From Acidimicrobiaceae bacterium (lineage in GTDB: Bacteria; Actinomycetota; Acidimicrobiia; Acidimicrobiales; Aldehydirespiratoraceae), in NCBI GenBank assembly GCA_009842325.1, contig VYFQ01000002.1, forward strand, positions 154,760-218,759: a DNA stretch of 64,000 bases. Direction: 5' to 3'. Numbering within the stretch: position 1 is the stretch's first letter; each line of letters begins with the position of its first letter. This document shows, piece after piece, positions 48,192-57,458 of this stretch. The translations under genes and the position numbers were made by a program. The notes under the pieces were generated by a model. The model was not told the origin of the DNA. It did not search any database and worked only from the letters and a program-made list of their open reading frames with translations.

Positions 48192-49535
48192 ATGACCGAC
48201 ACCGAAGCAGCAGCCAGATTCCAGGAGGAGTGCACGGAAGCTGAAGTGCACACCGTGGAGGTCGCCATCCCCGACACCCAGGGGCACCTGCGGGGCAAGC
48301 GGGTGCCGGTCGAGCGCTTCTTCAGCACCGTGGCCGAGGACGGGGTGGCCATCGCCGACGCCATCTTCATCATGGACGCCCAGGACGACCTGACCGACAA
48401 CCCGTTCATCAACATGGACACCGGCTATCTCGACTGCAAGCTGATGCCCGACCTGTCCACCGGGCGCGTCTTCACCCACCAGCCCGGTTACGCCATCGTC
48501 TTCACCGATGTGTTCGATGAGCACGGCCGGCCGCACGAGCTGTCCCCCCGCCGCGTGCTGGCCCAGCAGATCGAGCGATGCCGCGGCCTCGGATTCGAGC
48601 CCATAGCGGCCACCGAGCTCGAGTTCTACCTGTGCAACGAGGACTGGACGCGGGTCCAAGAGCACATCAAGTACTCGTCGCTCACCGACGCGGTGGCCCT
48701 CGAGGACTGCATCGCGGACATGCGGGACGGACTGCTCGGCGCGGGGCTGGAGGTGGAGTCCTCCAACGCCGAGTACGGACCGGGGCTGATCGAGGTCAAC
48801 ATCTCCTACGCCGACGCCATGACCGCGGCCGACGCGACGGTGCTCTTCAAGAGCATCGTCAAGCAGGTGGCGGTGCGCCACGGGATGAGGGCCACGTTCA
48901 TGCCCAAGCCGTGGGCCGACCAGTCGGGCTCAGGGATGCACGTCCACACCAGCCTCAACGTCGACGGGGCCAACGCCTTCGCCGACTCCGACGGCGCCCC
49001 CAACGAGCTGATGTCGAAGTGGCTCGGGGGCCTGCTGGAGCACGCCCAGTCCATGAGCCTGCTCGGAGCGCCCACCGACAACGGGGCCAAGCGGGTGAGG
49101 CCCTACACCTTCGCCCCCACCCACGTGCACTGGGGCGGGGACAACCGCACCGTGATGGCCCGCTGCATCACCGAGGCCGGCTCGCCGGGCAACCGGGTGG
49201 AGTTCCGGTCCGCCGGCGCCGACGCCACCGCCCACCTGATGATTGCCGGGGTGCTGGCCGCCGGCTGCGACGGGCTCGAGCGGGGCTTGCGGATCCCGCC
49301 GAGGAGCGAGGGCGATATGTACACCAATCCCGGCGACTGCGCCCCTCTGCCCGCGACGCTGGCCGACGCCATCGCGGCCTACCGCGGCTCTGCGCTGGCG
49401 GAGATGCTCGGAACAGACTTCTCGACGAACTACCTGTGCACCGCCGAGCACGAGCTCGCCCTGGCTGTAGAGAACTCTCCCGACCCGGAAGTCGTCAACG
49501 ACTGGGAGCGGGACCGCTTCCTGGCGCACTGCTAG
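48192..49535 (+). CDS. glutamine-synthetase family ligase (gamma-glutamylpolyamine synthetase/PuuA-type)
   Basis: 447 residues with TQGHLRGKRVPVERF (N-terminal beta-grasp), ELEFYLCNEDW, QSGSGMHVHTSLNV, PTDNGAKRVRPYTFAPTHVHWGGDNRT (ATP and glutamate sites), RVEFRSAGADATAHLMIAG. The lack of the regulatory adenylylation loop and the GlnA3-like length suggest ligation of glutamate to an amine rather than ammonia. With the class III aminotransferase, aldehyde dehydrogenase and a PuuB-like oxidase (61370) it could make a gamma-glutamylated-amine pathway. ATG 48192 follows AGGAG. Confidence 0.85.
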   Translation: MTDTEAAARFQEECTEAEVHTVEVAIPDTQGHLRGKRVPVERFFSTVAEDGVAIADAIFIMDAQDDLTDNPFINMDTGYLDCKLMPDLSTGRVFTHQPGYAIVFTDVFDEHGRPHELSPRRVLAQQIERCRGLGFEPIAATELEFYLCNEDWTRVQEHIKYSSLTDAVALEDCIADMRDGLLGAGLEVESSNAEYGPGLIEVNISYADAMTAADATVLFKSIVKQVAVRHGMRATFMPKPWADQSGSGMHVHTSLNVDGANAFADSDGAPNELMSKWLGGLLEHAQSMSLLGAPTDNGAKRVRPYTFAPTHVHWGGDNRTVMARCITEAGSPGNRVEFRSAGADATAHLMIAGVLAAGCDGLERGLRIPPRSEGDMYTNPGDCAPLPATLADAIAAYRGSALAEMLGTDFSTNYLCTAEHELALAVENSPDPEVVNDWERDRFLAHC

Positions 49536-49549
49536 CCCGTTCTGCCGCC

Positions 49550-50812
49550 ATGAGCCCGTCAGCCGCCTCCGCACCGACTCTGGCCCCCGAGATCGCTGAT
49601 CCGAGGCTCTACCTCGACAGCATCCCCCACGAGCGGTTCGCCCAGATCCGGGCCATGCCGGGCCTGGCCTGGCACCCCTACGAGGACAACGGGTTCTGGG
49701 CGGTGACCCGCCACGCCGACGTCAGGGCGGTGTCGCGCAACCCGAAGGTGTTCTCGTCGGCCATCGGCCACACCAACCTGTGGGATCTTGAGGCTGACGC
49801 CCTGGAGGCCCGCCGCTCGTTGATCGACACAGACGCCCCCGACCACACCCGCCTGCGGCGCATGGTGGCTGGGGCGTTCACCCCCAAGAACATCCGCCGC
49901 TGGGAGGATGCGGTGCGGGAGATCACCGTCGAGCTGCTTGACGAGTTCCTGGCCGAGGGGGGCGGCGACTGGGTCGAGATGGTGGCCGCCCCGCTGCCCA
50001 TCCGCGTGATCCTATCGATGCTGGGCGTGCCGGTCGCCGACGCCGACTACCTCGTCGAGCTGTCGAACTACCTGGTGGAGGGCACCAGCGACACCCAGTC
50101 GCTGCCGCCGGACGCCTTCGGCAACACCACCGAACTACGCCTGCTGCCGTTCAACAGCCCGGCCAGCCACGCCTTGTTCGAGTACGGCGACGAGATGCGT
50201 GCCAAACGGCGGGCCGAGCCCTGCGACGATCTCGTCACCCACCTGGTAAAGGCCGAAGCCGACGGCGGGCGCATCTCCCGCCACGAGTACCGCCACCTGT
50301 TCCACCTGCTGGTCTTCGCCGGCAACGAGACCACCCGCACAGCCATCAGCCATGGCGCCATGGCCCTGGCCGCCCATCCCGACCAGTGGCAGCGGGTGGT
50401 GGACGACCCCGCACTGATCGAGCCGGCCACCGAGGAGATCATCCGGTGGGCCACCCCGGTGCTGCACATGCGCAGAACGGCAGCCGTCGACTGCGAGCTG
50501 GCCGGCACCCCCATCGCGGCCGGCGACAAGGTGGTCATGTGGTACGCCTCGGCCAACCGCGACGAGGCCGCCTACACCGATCCCTTCCGCTTCGACGTAG
50601 GCCGCGGCGACAACGAGCACTTCGCCTTCGGTGGCGGCGGGCCACACCTTTGCCTCGGCGCGTTCCTGGCCCGGCTCGAAGTGTCGGTGCTGCTTCAGGA
50701 GATGGCCGCGAGGCGGATGTCCCTGGAGCAGCGCGGCGAGCCCGTGAGGATGGCATCGAACTTCGTCCACGGCGTGCTGTCAGTCGAGATGGCCCCAGGA
50801 GGTGCGCCATGA
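49550..50812 (+). CDS. cytochrome P450 (1)
   Basis: 420 residues: LIDTDAPDHTRLRRMVAGAFTPKNIRRW, the I-helix FHLLVFAGNETTRTAISHG with the oxygen-activation Thr, EEIIRWATPVLHMRR (ExxR) and heme loop FAFGGGGPHLCLGAFLARLE with Cys368. No membrane anchor, so a soluble bacterial class I P450 that needs a ferredoxin; one is encoded at 52092. It shares FNSPA, NTTELRLLPFNSPASHA and the same Cys position with the second P450 at 53789, so they are paralogs. It hydroxylates an unknown acid or terpenoid-like substrate. Confidence 0.92.
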   Translation: MSPSAASAPTLAPEIADPRLYLDSIPHERFAQIRAMPGLAWHPYEDNGFWAVTRHADVRAVSRNPKVFSSAIGHTNLWDLEADALEARRSLIDTDAPDHTRLRRMVAGAFTPKNIRRWEDAVREITVELLDEFLAEGGGDWVEMVAAPLPIRVILSMLGVPVADADYLVELSNYLVEGTSDTQSLPPDAFGNTTELRLLPFNSPASHALFEYGDEMRAKRRAEPCDDLVTHLVKAEADGGRISRHEYRHLFHLLVFAGNETTRTAISHGAMALAAHPDQWQRVVDDPALIEPATEEIIRWATPVLHMRRTAAVDCELAGTPIAAGDKVVMWYASANRDEAAYTDPFRFDVGRGDNEHFAFGGGGPHLCLGAFLARLEVSVLLQEMAARRMSLEQRGEPVRMASNFVHGVLSVEMAPGGAP

Positions 50813-52095
50813 ACTCATTGCCCAACACCGAGCGCCTCGCGGCTGAGCGGGCCCGCTGGGTGGCCGCCGGGACCGCGGGCCGGCCCTTCTTCGTGGCCAG
50901 CGCCTCGGGGGCGCGCATCACCGACGTGGACGGCCGCGAGTTCATCGACTTCGTGTCGGGCATCGGCACCGTCAACCACGGCCATCGCGACCCCGAGATC
51001 GTGGCCGCTATCCATGCGCAGGTCGACGCCTACCTGCACCAGTGCTTCTCGCTGTCGGCCTACGAGCCCTACGTAGACGTGTGCCGGCTGCTGTGCGAGT
51101 GCCATCCCGGCGACTTCGCCAAGAAGGCCCTGCTGCTGAACTCGGGCGCCGAGGCAGTGGAGAACGCGGTGAAGATCGCCCGCTACCACACCGGCCGTCC
51201 GGGCATCGTGAGTCTGGACAACGGCTTCCACGGCCGCACCCTGCTGGCCATGTCGCTGACGTCGAAGGTGCGGCCCTACAAGCTGGGCTTCGGCCCGTTC
51301 GCGCCGGAGGTGTACCGGGCGCCCGGCCCCTACCCCTACCGGGGGGTGACCTCCGACGACGCCGTCGCCGGGCTCCAGCGGCTGCTGAAGAACCAGACCG
51401 ACCCGTCGAACGTCGCCGCCATCATCTTCGAGCCGGTGCAGGGCGAGGGCGGGTTCATCCCCATGCCCGAGGACTACCCGGGCAGGGTCGCGGAGATCGC
51501 GGCCGAGCACGGGATCCTGGTGATCGCCGACGAGGTCCAGTCGGGCATGGGCCGAACCGGGGTCCCCGCGGCCATCGCCCACTACGGCGTCGAGCCGGAC
51601 CTGTGCACGTGGGGCAAGTCGATGGGGGGCGGCCTCCCCATCTCGGGCGTGACCGGGCGGGCCGAGATCATGGACTCGGTCCATGGCGGCGGGATCGGCG
51701 GCACCTACGGCGGCAACCCGCTGTCGTGCGCGGCCGCGGCCGTGGCCATCGGCCGGGTGTTCGACCCGGACTTCCAGCAGGCGGCCGAATCTCTGGGCCG
51801 CCGCCTGCGATGCGCCCTCGACGAGCTGGCCCTCTCGGTGCCCGCCATCGGCGAGGTGCGGGGCCTGGGCGCCATGCTGGCCCTCGAGTTCGTCAGGGAC
51901 CCGGCCACCCGCGAGCCCGCCCCCGAGACGGCCGCCGCCGTCATGGACGCCGCCTTCGAGCGGGGTCTGCTGCTCATGGGGGCCGGGGTCTACTCCAACT
52001 GCATCCGGGTGCTGGTGCCGCTGGTGGCCACCGACGCCGACGTCGACGAGGGCCTGAGCATCCTGACCCAGTCGCTGGCCGAGGCAGCATTGTGA
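50809..52095 (+). CDS. class III PLP-dependent aminotransferase
   Basis: 428 residues: FIDFVSGIGTVNHGHRDPEIVAA, LLNSGAEAVENAVKIARYHTGR, LDNGFHGRTLLAMSLTSK, VIADEVQSGMGRTG and the PLP Lys270 in LCTWGKSMGGGLPISG, then GTYGGNPLSCAAAAVAIG. The resemblance is to GabT-type 4-aminobutyrate or putrescine aminotransferases. It removes an amino group from an omega-amino acid or polyamine-derived intermediate. The ATG overlaps the P450 stop (ATGA), and its own stop overlaps the ferredoxin GTG. Confidence 0.92.
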   Translation: MNSLPNTERLAAERARWVAAGTAGRPFFVASASGARITDVDGREFIDFVSGIGTVNHGHRDPEIVAAIHAQVDAYLHQCFSLSAYEPYVDVCRLLCECHPGDFAKKALLLNSGAEAVENAVKIARYHTGRPGIVSLDNGFHGRTLLAMSLTSKVRPYKLGFGPFAPEVYRAPGPYPYRGVTSDDAVAGLQRLLKNQTDPSNVAAIIFEPVQGEGGFIPMPEDYPGRVAEIAAEHGILVIADEVQSGMGRTGVPAAIAHYGVEPDLCTWGKSMGGGLPISGVTGRAEIMDSVHGGGIGGTYGGNPLSCAAAAVAIGRVFDPDFQQAAESLGRRLRCALDELALSVPAIGEVRGLGAMLALEFVRDPATREPAPETAAAVMDAAFERGLLLMGAGVYSNCIRVLVPLVATDADVDEGLSILTQSLAEAAL

Positions 52096-52313
52096 GCGCT
52101 GACCTGGTGCGGGTGGCCGTCGACTCCGAGCGGTGCATCGGCGGGGGACAGTGCGAGATGCTGGAGCCCGAGGTCTTCCTGGTCGACGACGACGAGGCGA
52201 TCTCGTCCGTCATCGGATCCGGTGAGCTGCCCCGCGACCGGGCCGATGTGGTCGTGCACCGGTGCCCGGGCGCGGCCATCTCCATCGTCCAACCCCAGAG
52301 GCCGAGCGAGTAG
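52092..52313 (+). CDS. ferredoxin, 3Fe-4S type
   Basis: 73 residues with SERCIGGGQCEMLEPEVF and HRCPGAAISI: three Cys in the pattern C-x5-C ... C-P, which is that of the 3Fe-4S ferredoxins that feed actinobacterial P450s. No ferredoxin reductase gene is near. GTG 52092 overlaps the aminotransferase stop. It lies between the two P450 genes and probably donates electrons to one or both. Confidence 0.9.
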   Translation: MSADLVRVAVDSERCIGGGQCEMLEPEVFLVDDDEAISSVIGSGELPRDRADVVVHRCPGAAISIVQPQRPSE

Positions 52314-52322
52314 GAGGCCCGC

Positions 52323-53786
52323 ATGCAGACCTACGACAACTGGATCGACGGGGGCTTCGCCTCGCCCGCTCCCGGTCGCCGGATGACCACTGCCAATCCC
52401 TACACCGGGGAGGCCTGGGCGGAGGTGGCCGACGACCCCGACGCCGTCGGAGCGGCGGTGGCCGCGGCCCGCCGGGCCTTCAGTGACGGGCCTTGGGCGC
52501 AGATGCCGGCGGCCGAGCGGGCCCGGCTCATGCGTCGCCTGGGCGAGATCCTCACCCGCGACGCCGACGAGCTGGCCGCCATCGAGACCCGCGATAACGG
52601 CAAGATCATCCGCGAGACCTCGGCGCAGGCCAAGAGCCTCCAGAGCTACTACGACTACTTCGCCGGCCTGGCCGACAAGACCTGTGGTGAGCAGATCCCC
52701 AGCCCCACGCCCAACTTCCTCGTCTACACCGAGAAGGTGCCCGTCGGCGTGGTGGGCGCCATCATCCCGTGGAACTCGCCCCTGTTGCTGCTGACCTGGA
52801 AACTGGCGCCGCTGCTGGCAGCAGGCTGCACCGCAGTGGTGAAGCCGTCCGAGCTCACCCCGGTCACCGCGCTGCTGCTGGCCGAGCGGGCCGCCGAAGC
52901 CGGCTTCCCGCCGGGTGTCATCAACGTGGTGACGGGAGGCCCGTCGGTGGGGGCCGCACTGACCGCCCATCCCGGCATCGACAAGATCACCTTCACCGGC
53001 GGCGGCGACACCGCCCGTCATGTGGCCAGGGCCGCCGCCGACAACCTGGTGCCGACCGTGCTGGAGCTGGGCGGCAAGTCGCCCCAGATCATCTTCGACG
53101 ACGCCGACCCTGAAGCCGCCACCAACGGCTTGCTGGCCGGGATCTTCGCGGCCAGCGGCCAGACCTGCATTGCCGGGTCGCGCGCTTACGTACAGCGGGG
53201 CGTCGCCGACGACATCGTGGCGAGGATCACGGCCCGGGCCTCCGAGCTGGTGCTGGGCGACCCCTCGGACTTCGCCACCGAGATGGGCCCGGCCGCGTCG
53301 GACGCGCAACGCGACCGCATCCTGGCCATGATCGAGCAGGCCCGGACCGAGGGAGCCACCATCGCAGCCGGGGGGACGGTCGACCCCGTCCTGGGAGGCC
53401 GGTTCGTGCGGCCCACCGTGATCACCGGTGCCACCAACGACACCACCATCGTGCGCAAGGAAGTCTTTGGCCCGGTCCTGGCCATGATGACCTTCGACGA
53501 CGAGGACGAGGCGGTCAAGCTGGCCAACGACACCGACTACGGGCTGGCCGCCGGCGTGTGGACCCTCGACGTGCGCCGGGCCCTGCGGATGTCGAGGGCG
53601 CTGCATGCCGGCACCGTCTGGGTCAACACCTACCGGACCGCCAATCACACCGCGCCCTTCGGCGGGTTCAAGCAGTCCGGCTACGGCAAGGACAACGGCC
53701 GGGAGGCCCTGGACGGCTACCTGTTGACCAAGACGGTGTGGGTGGAGCTGACCGGCGCCACCCGCGACCCCTTCGTGCTCGGATAG
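52323..53786 (+). CDS. aldehyde dehydrogenase
   Basis: 487 residues: VGVVGAIIPWNSPLLLLTWKLAPLLAAGCTAVVKPSE, VLELGGKSPQIIFDDAD with the catalytic Glu, and SGQTCIAGSRAYV with Cys282, then KEVFGPVLAMM and NHTAPFGGFKQSGYGKDNG. NAD(P)-dependent oxidation of an aldehyde to an acid in the cytoplasm. It follows the aminotransferase and likely takes its aldehyde product. ATG 52323 is 9 bases after the ferredoxin stop with AGGAGG upstream. Confidence 0.94.
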   Translation: MQTYDNWIDGGFASPAPGRRMTTANPYTGEAWAEVADDPDAVGAAVAAARRAFSDGPWAQMPAAERARLMRRLGEILTRDADELAAIETRDNGKIIRETSAQAKSLQSYYDYFAGLADKTCGEQIPSPTPNFLVYTEKVPVGVVGAIIPWNSPLLLLTWKLAPLLAAGCTAVVKPSELTPVTALLLAERAAEAGFPPGVINVVTGGPSVGAALTAHPGIDKITFTGGGDTARHVARAAADNLVPTVLELGGKSPQIIFDDADPEAATNGLLAGIFAASGQTCIAGSRAYVQRGVADDIVARITARASELVLGDPSDFATEMGPAASDAQRDRILAMIEQARTEGATIAAGGTVDPVLGGRFVRPTVITGATNDTTIVRKEVFGPVLAMMTFDDEDEAVKLANDTDYGLAAGVWTLDVRRALRMSRALHAGTVWVNTYRTANHTAPFGGFKQSGYGKDNGREALDGYLLTKTVWVELTGATRDPFVLG

Positions 53787-53788
53787 TC

Positions 53789-55042
53789 GTGCTTTCCGAG
53801 CGGGTTCTGGCGCCGGCGGACCTTCAGGATCCGGCCACCTTCTCCCAAGGCATCCCGCAGGAGGCCTTCGCCGAGATGCGCGCTCGACCGACGCTGAGCT
53901 GGACCCCGCCCGGCGGCGGCGACCGCACCGGCTTCTGGTCGGTCACCCGCCATGCGCCGGTGTCGGAGGTCTCGCGAGACACCGACCTGTACTCATCGGC
54001 CGTCGGGCACATACAGATCTACGACATCGACGATGACGCCCTGTCAGCCCGGGCGTCCATGATCGACCTCGACCCCCCGGTGCACACCCGCCTGCGGCGG
54101 CTCGTCAGCTCGGCGTTCACACCACGCCACGTGCAGTCCTACGAGACCGCGGTCCGGGCCCGGATCGCCGAGCGCCTCGACGCGCTGATGCAGTCCGGCG
54201 GCGGCAACTGGGTGGAGGCGGTGGCCGCCCCGATCCCCATCGGTGTGATCTGCGACATCATGGGCGTGCCTGAGTCGGACCACGACTACATGATCGAGTT
54301 GACCGACCATCTCGTGGCCGGCACCTCCAGCAAGCCGCTGGAGCCCAGCGCCTACGGCAACACAACCGACCTGCGGCTGCTGCCGTTCAACAGCCCGGCT
54401 GCCCACGGCATCAACGAGTACGCCCGCGCCCTCGGCGAGCGGCGCCGGACCGAGCCCGCCGACGACCTGATCACCAAGCTCATCGAGGCCGAGGTCGACG
54501 GCGAGCGGCTCACCGACGCCGAGTTCACCAACTTCTTCCGGCTGATGGTCTTCGCCGGCAACGAGACCACCAGGGCGTCGATGGCCCATCTGGCCCTGCA
54601 CCTGGTGGAGTTCGCCGACCAGTTCGAGCGGCTGCGCTCCGATCCGTCGCTGATGGACCAGGCTGTCGAGGAGGTGATCCGGTACTCGTCGCCGATCCTG
54701 TACTTCCGCCGCACCCTGACCCGCGACACCGTGCTTCAGGACACCCCGTTGCGCGCCGGTGACAAAGTGGTGATGTGGTACGCGGCGGCCAACTTCGACG
54801 AGGAGGTGTTCGACGAGCCCCTGCGCTTCGACGTCACCAGGCCGCTGCGACCGCCCAACGTCGCCTTCGGCGGGGGTGGAGCCCATTTCTGCCTCGGAGC
54901 GCCACTGGCCCGCCTCGAGGTGGCGATCCTCATCGAGTCGATCCTTTCCCGGGGCATCAATCTGCGACTGGCCGGCGATCCCGTCTACGTGGACTCGAAC
55001 TTCGTCAACGGCATAGAGCACCTGGAGGTTGAAGTCGGGTGA
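53789..55042 (+). CDS. cytochrome P450 (2)
   Basis: 417 residues: SMIDLDPPVHTRLRRLVSSAFTPRHVQSY, I-helix FRLMVFAGNETTRASMAH, EEVIRYSSPILYFRR (ExxR), heme loop VAFGGGGAHFCLGAPLARLE with Cys368. Close to the P450 at 49550 in length and in NTTDLRLLPFNSPAAHG. GTG 53789 lies 2 bases after the aldehyde dehydrogenase stop. Its stop overlaps the TPR gene's GTG. The pair may oxidise the same substrate in series. Confidence 0.92.
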   Translation: MLSERVLAPADLQDPATFSQGIPQEAFAEMRARPTLSWTPPGGGDRTGFWSVTRHAPVSEVSRDTDLYSSAVGHIQIYDIDDDALSARASMIDLDPPVHTRLRRLVSSAFTPRHVQSYETAVRARIAERLDALMQSGGGNWVEAVAAPIPIGVICDIMGVPESDHDYMIELTDHLVAGTSSKPLEPSAYGNTTDLRLLPFNSPAAHGINEYARALGERRRTEPADDLITKLIEAEVDGERLTDAEFTNFFRLMVFAGNETTRASMAHLALHLVEFADQFERLRSDPSLMDQAVEEVIRYSSPILYFRRTLTRDTVLQDTPLRAGDKVVMWYAAANFDEEVFDEPLRFDVTRPLRPPNVAFGGGGAHFCLGAPLARLEVAILIESILSRGINLRLAGDPVYVDSNFVNGIEHLEVEVG

Positions 55043-56250
55043 GCGTGGTGGGCTTGCCTGAGTTGGGCTCCGTGGAGGGCGAGCCGGCCAGCGTCGACGC
55101 CTGGGAGCACGGTTGGGAGCAGTACCTGCACTACCGGGGCGACCCGGTGGCCGTGATGTCGGAGGCAGGCGCCGACGACGAGGCCTTCGTTCTGGGACCG
55201 GTGTTCGCCGCGGTCTACCGGGTGCTGGCCGGCACTCCCCTCAGTTCGCCCGCGCTCGCCGCGGACACGGCCCGGGTGCGGTCGCGCGCCGCCGCGTCCG
55301 GTGACCGTGAACGGGCCCATGTGCGGGCGCTCCAACTGCTTGTCGCGGGGGAGTTCACCGCTGCGGCCCGGGCTTGGGACGAGGTCGCCAACGGCGAGCG
55401 CGACTTCGCGGCAGTGCGCTTCGCTCATGACGTCTACCTGCATGTCGGCGACGACGGCGGCCGGCTGGCATCCAGCGCTCGGGCCGCCGAGGCTTGGCAG
55501 GGCGAGCCGGGATGGGGGTTCGTGGCCGGTCAGCACGCCTTCGCCCTGGAGGAGCTCGGGCACTACGACGAGGCCGAGGAGCTGGGTCGGGCCGCCCTGG
55601 ACCTCGACCCCGAAGACCTGTGGTCCCGACATGCGCTCGCCCACGTGTACGAGTCCACCGACGACACTGCGGCCGCGCTCGAGCTGCTGGAGGGATCGGT
55701 CGAGCGGTGGAGCAGCCAGGAACTCCTCGCCACCCACATCTGGTGGCATCTGGCCCTGCGCCTGCTGGCCTCCGGGGATGAGTCGAGCGCGCTGGCCGTC
55801 TTCGACGAGCGCATGCCCAATGCCAAGACCGCCTTCCAGCTCTGCGACCAGACATCGCTGCTGTGGCGGCTCGAGCTGGCCGGGTGCGACGCCGGCGACC
55901 GCTGGGACGCGCTGGCAGAGCGCTGGGACGGCGTGGCCGAGCGCCACACCTGCGCCTTTCTGGACGTGCACGCCGCCTTGACATTCACGCGCCGGCCCGA
56001 CCATCCCGGAGCGGGACGCTGGTTCGAGGGACTTGGCGAGCGCCCATCGGGGACCAGCGAGAACGACAGGACGTTCAGCCGCGTGGTCGAGCCGCTGGTG
56101 GAGGCCTTCGGCAGCTACGCCCACGGCGACTATGGCCACTGCGTGCAGATCGTGGACGCACTGGGTGCGACTACCCGGTACATCGGCGGGAGCATCGCCC
56201 AGCGAGACCTGATAACGCTGACCGCGCAGGCGGCGGTCGTGGCGGCATGA
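55039..56250 (+). CDS. tetratricopeptide-repeat protein (TTC38-like)
   Basis: 403 residues of repeated helical pairs: ARAWDEVANGERDFAAVRFAHDVYLHVGDDG, FALEELGHYDEAEELGRAALDLDPEDLWSRHALAHVYESTDDTAAALELLEG, and THIWWHLALRLLASGDESSALAVFDER. The order and length resemble the TTC38 family of unknown function. It is found inside catabolic operons of actinobacteria. It may scaffold the enzymes. GTG 55039 overlaps the P450 stop, and its stop overlaps the next ATG. Confidence 0.8.
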   Translation: MSVVGLPELGSVEGEPASVDAWEHGWEQYLHYRGDPVAVMSEAGADDEAFVLGPVFAAVYRVLAGTPLSSPALAADTARVRSRAAASGDRERAHVRALQLLVAGEFTAAARAWDEVANGERDFAAVRFAHDVYLHVGDDGGRLASSARAAEAWQGEPGWGFVAGQHAFALEELGHYDEAEELGRAALDLDPEDLWSRHALAHVYESTDDTAAALELLEGSVERWSSQELLATHIWWHLALRLLASGDESSALAVFDERMPNAKTAFQLCDQTSLLWRLELAGCDAGDRWDALAERWDGVAERHTCAFLDVHAALTFTRRPDHPGAGRWFEGLGERPSGTSENDRTFSRVVEPLVEAFGSYAHGDYGHCVQIVDALGATTRYIGGSIAQRDLITLTAQAAVVAA

Positions 56251-57458
56251 GCTGGGAGCTCACGCCGGAGCAGAGGGCCCTCCAGGCCGAGGCCCGGACC
56301 CTGGCTCGCGAGGTGATCGCGCCGCGGGCCGCTGAGGTGGACCGCAGCGAGCAGTATCCCTGGGACAACGTCGCCGCCCTCCAGCAGGCCGGCTTCACCG
56401 GTATGACCGTGCCCGCCGCCCTCGGCGGTCCTGGCCGGCCGCTGCTTGACGCCGTGCTGGTGGTGGAGGAGATGGCCAAGGTGTGCGGGGTCACGGGCCG
56501 CATCGCGGTGGAGTGCAACATGGGGGCGCTCTCCGCGGTCATGGCCTACGGCACCGACGCCCAGCGGGCCAGGGTCGCGGAGCTGGTGCTGGCAGGGGAC
56601 AAGCCGGCCATCTGCATCACCGAGCCCGACGCCGGGAGCGCGGCGTCTGAGATGACCACCCGAGCCGACCGGAGCGGCGACGGCTACGTGCTCAACGGGA
56701 CCAAGCACTGGATCACCGGCGGTGGCGTGTCGAGGACGCACCTCGTGTTCGCCCGGGTCTTCGACGAGCACGGCGACGAGGAGGGCATCGGCGCGTTCCT
56801 GGCCTTCAGGGACGAGACGCCGGGACTCGAGATCGGGTCCCGCGAGCCGGCCATGGGACTGAGGGGCATCCCCGAGACAGTGGTCAGCTTCAACGACATG
56901 GAGGTCACTGCCGACATGGCGGTGCAGCCGCCGTCGGGGCTGAGACGGGGCTTCGCCGACTTGATGAACGCCTACAACACCCAGCGGGTGGGGGCGGGCA
57001 CGGTGGCGCTCGGTCTGGCTTCGGGCGCCTACGAACTGGCGCTGGAGTTCGTGAAGAAGCGAGAGCAGTTCGGGCGCCCCATTGCCGAGTTCCAGGGGTT
57101 GCAGTGGATGCTGGCCGACATGTCGGTGAAGCTGGAGGCGGCCCGCAGCCTCACCTACCGAGCGGCAGCCTCGCGGGGGCCCGGCGGCAGCCCGTTCCCC
57201 GATCCCGCCCTGGCCGCCCAGGCCAAGATCTTCACCTCTGAGACGGCCATCGCCGTGGTGAGCGACGCGCTCCAAGCCCACGGTGCGGCCGGATACAGCC
57301 GCAACAATCCCCTGGAGCGCATGTACCGGGACGTGCGCATGTTCACCATCGGTGGGGGCACGGCCCAGATCCTGCGCACAGTGGTGGCGTCGCGGATCCT
57401 GGACATGAAGCTGCCCCAGACCCGCGGTGGCTACCTGCCACCGGAGGAGCGGCCCTGA
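56247..57458 (+). CDS. acyl-CoA dehydrogenase family protein (2)
   Basis: 403 residues: LTPEQRALQAEARTLAREVIAPRAAEVDRSEQYPWDNVAALQQAG, CITEPDAGSAASEMTTRADR, NGTKHWITGGGVSRTHLVFAR, GRPIAEFQGLQWMLADMSVKLEAARSLTYRAA and HGAAGYSRNNPLERMYRDVRMFTIGGGTAQILR. It has the full FAD-linked family order; the NNPLERMYRDVRMFTIGGGTAQ end carries the usual catalytic/dimer segment. It overlaps the TPR stop (ATGA) and abuts CaiB (TGATG). It is only loosely similar to the first dehydrogenase and probably acts on a different intermediate. Confidence 0.92.
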   Translation: MSWELTPEQRALQAEARTLAREVIAPRAAEVDRSEQYPWDNVAALQQAGFTGMTVPAALGGPGRPLLDAVLVVEEMAKVCGVTGRIAVECNMGALSAVMAYGTDAQRARVAELVLAGDKPAICITEPDAGSAASEMTTRADRSGDGYVLNGTKHWITGGGVSRTHLVFARVFDEHGDEEGIGAFLAFRDETPGLEIGSREPAMGLRGIPETVVSFNDMEVTADMAVQPPSGLRRGFADLMNAYNTQRVGAGTVALGLASGAYELALEFVKKREQFGRPIAEFQGLQWMLADMSVKLEAARSLTYRAAASRGPGGSPFPDPALAAQAKIFTSETAIAVVSDALQAHGAAGYSRNNPLERMYRDVRMFTIGGGTAQILRTVVASRILDMKLPQTRGGYLPPEERP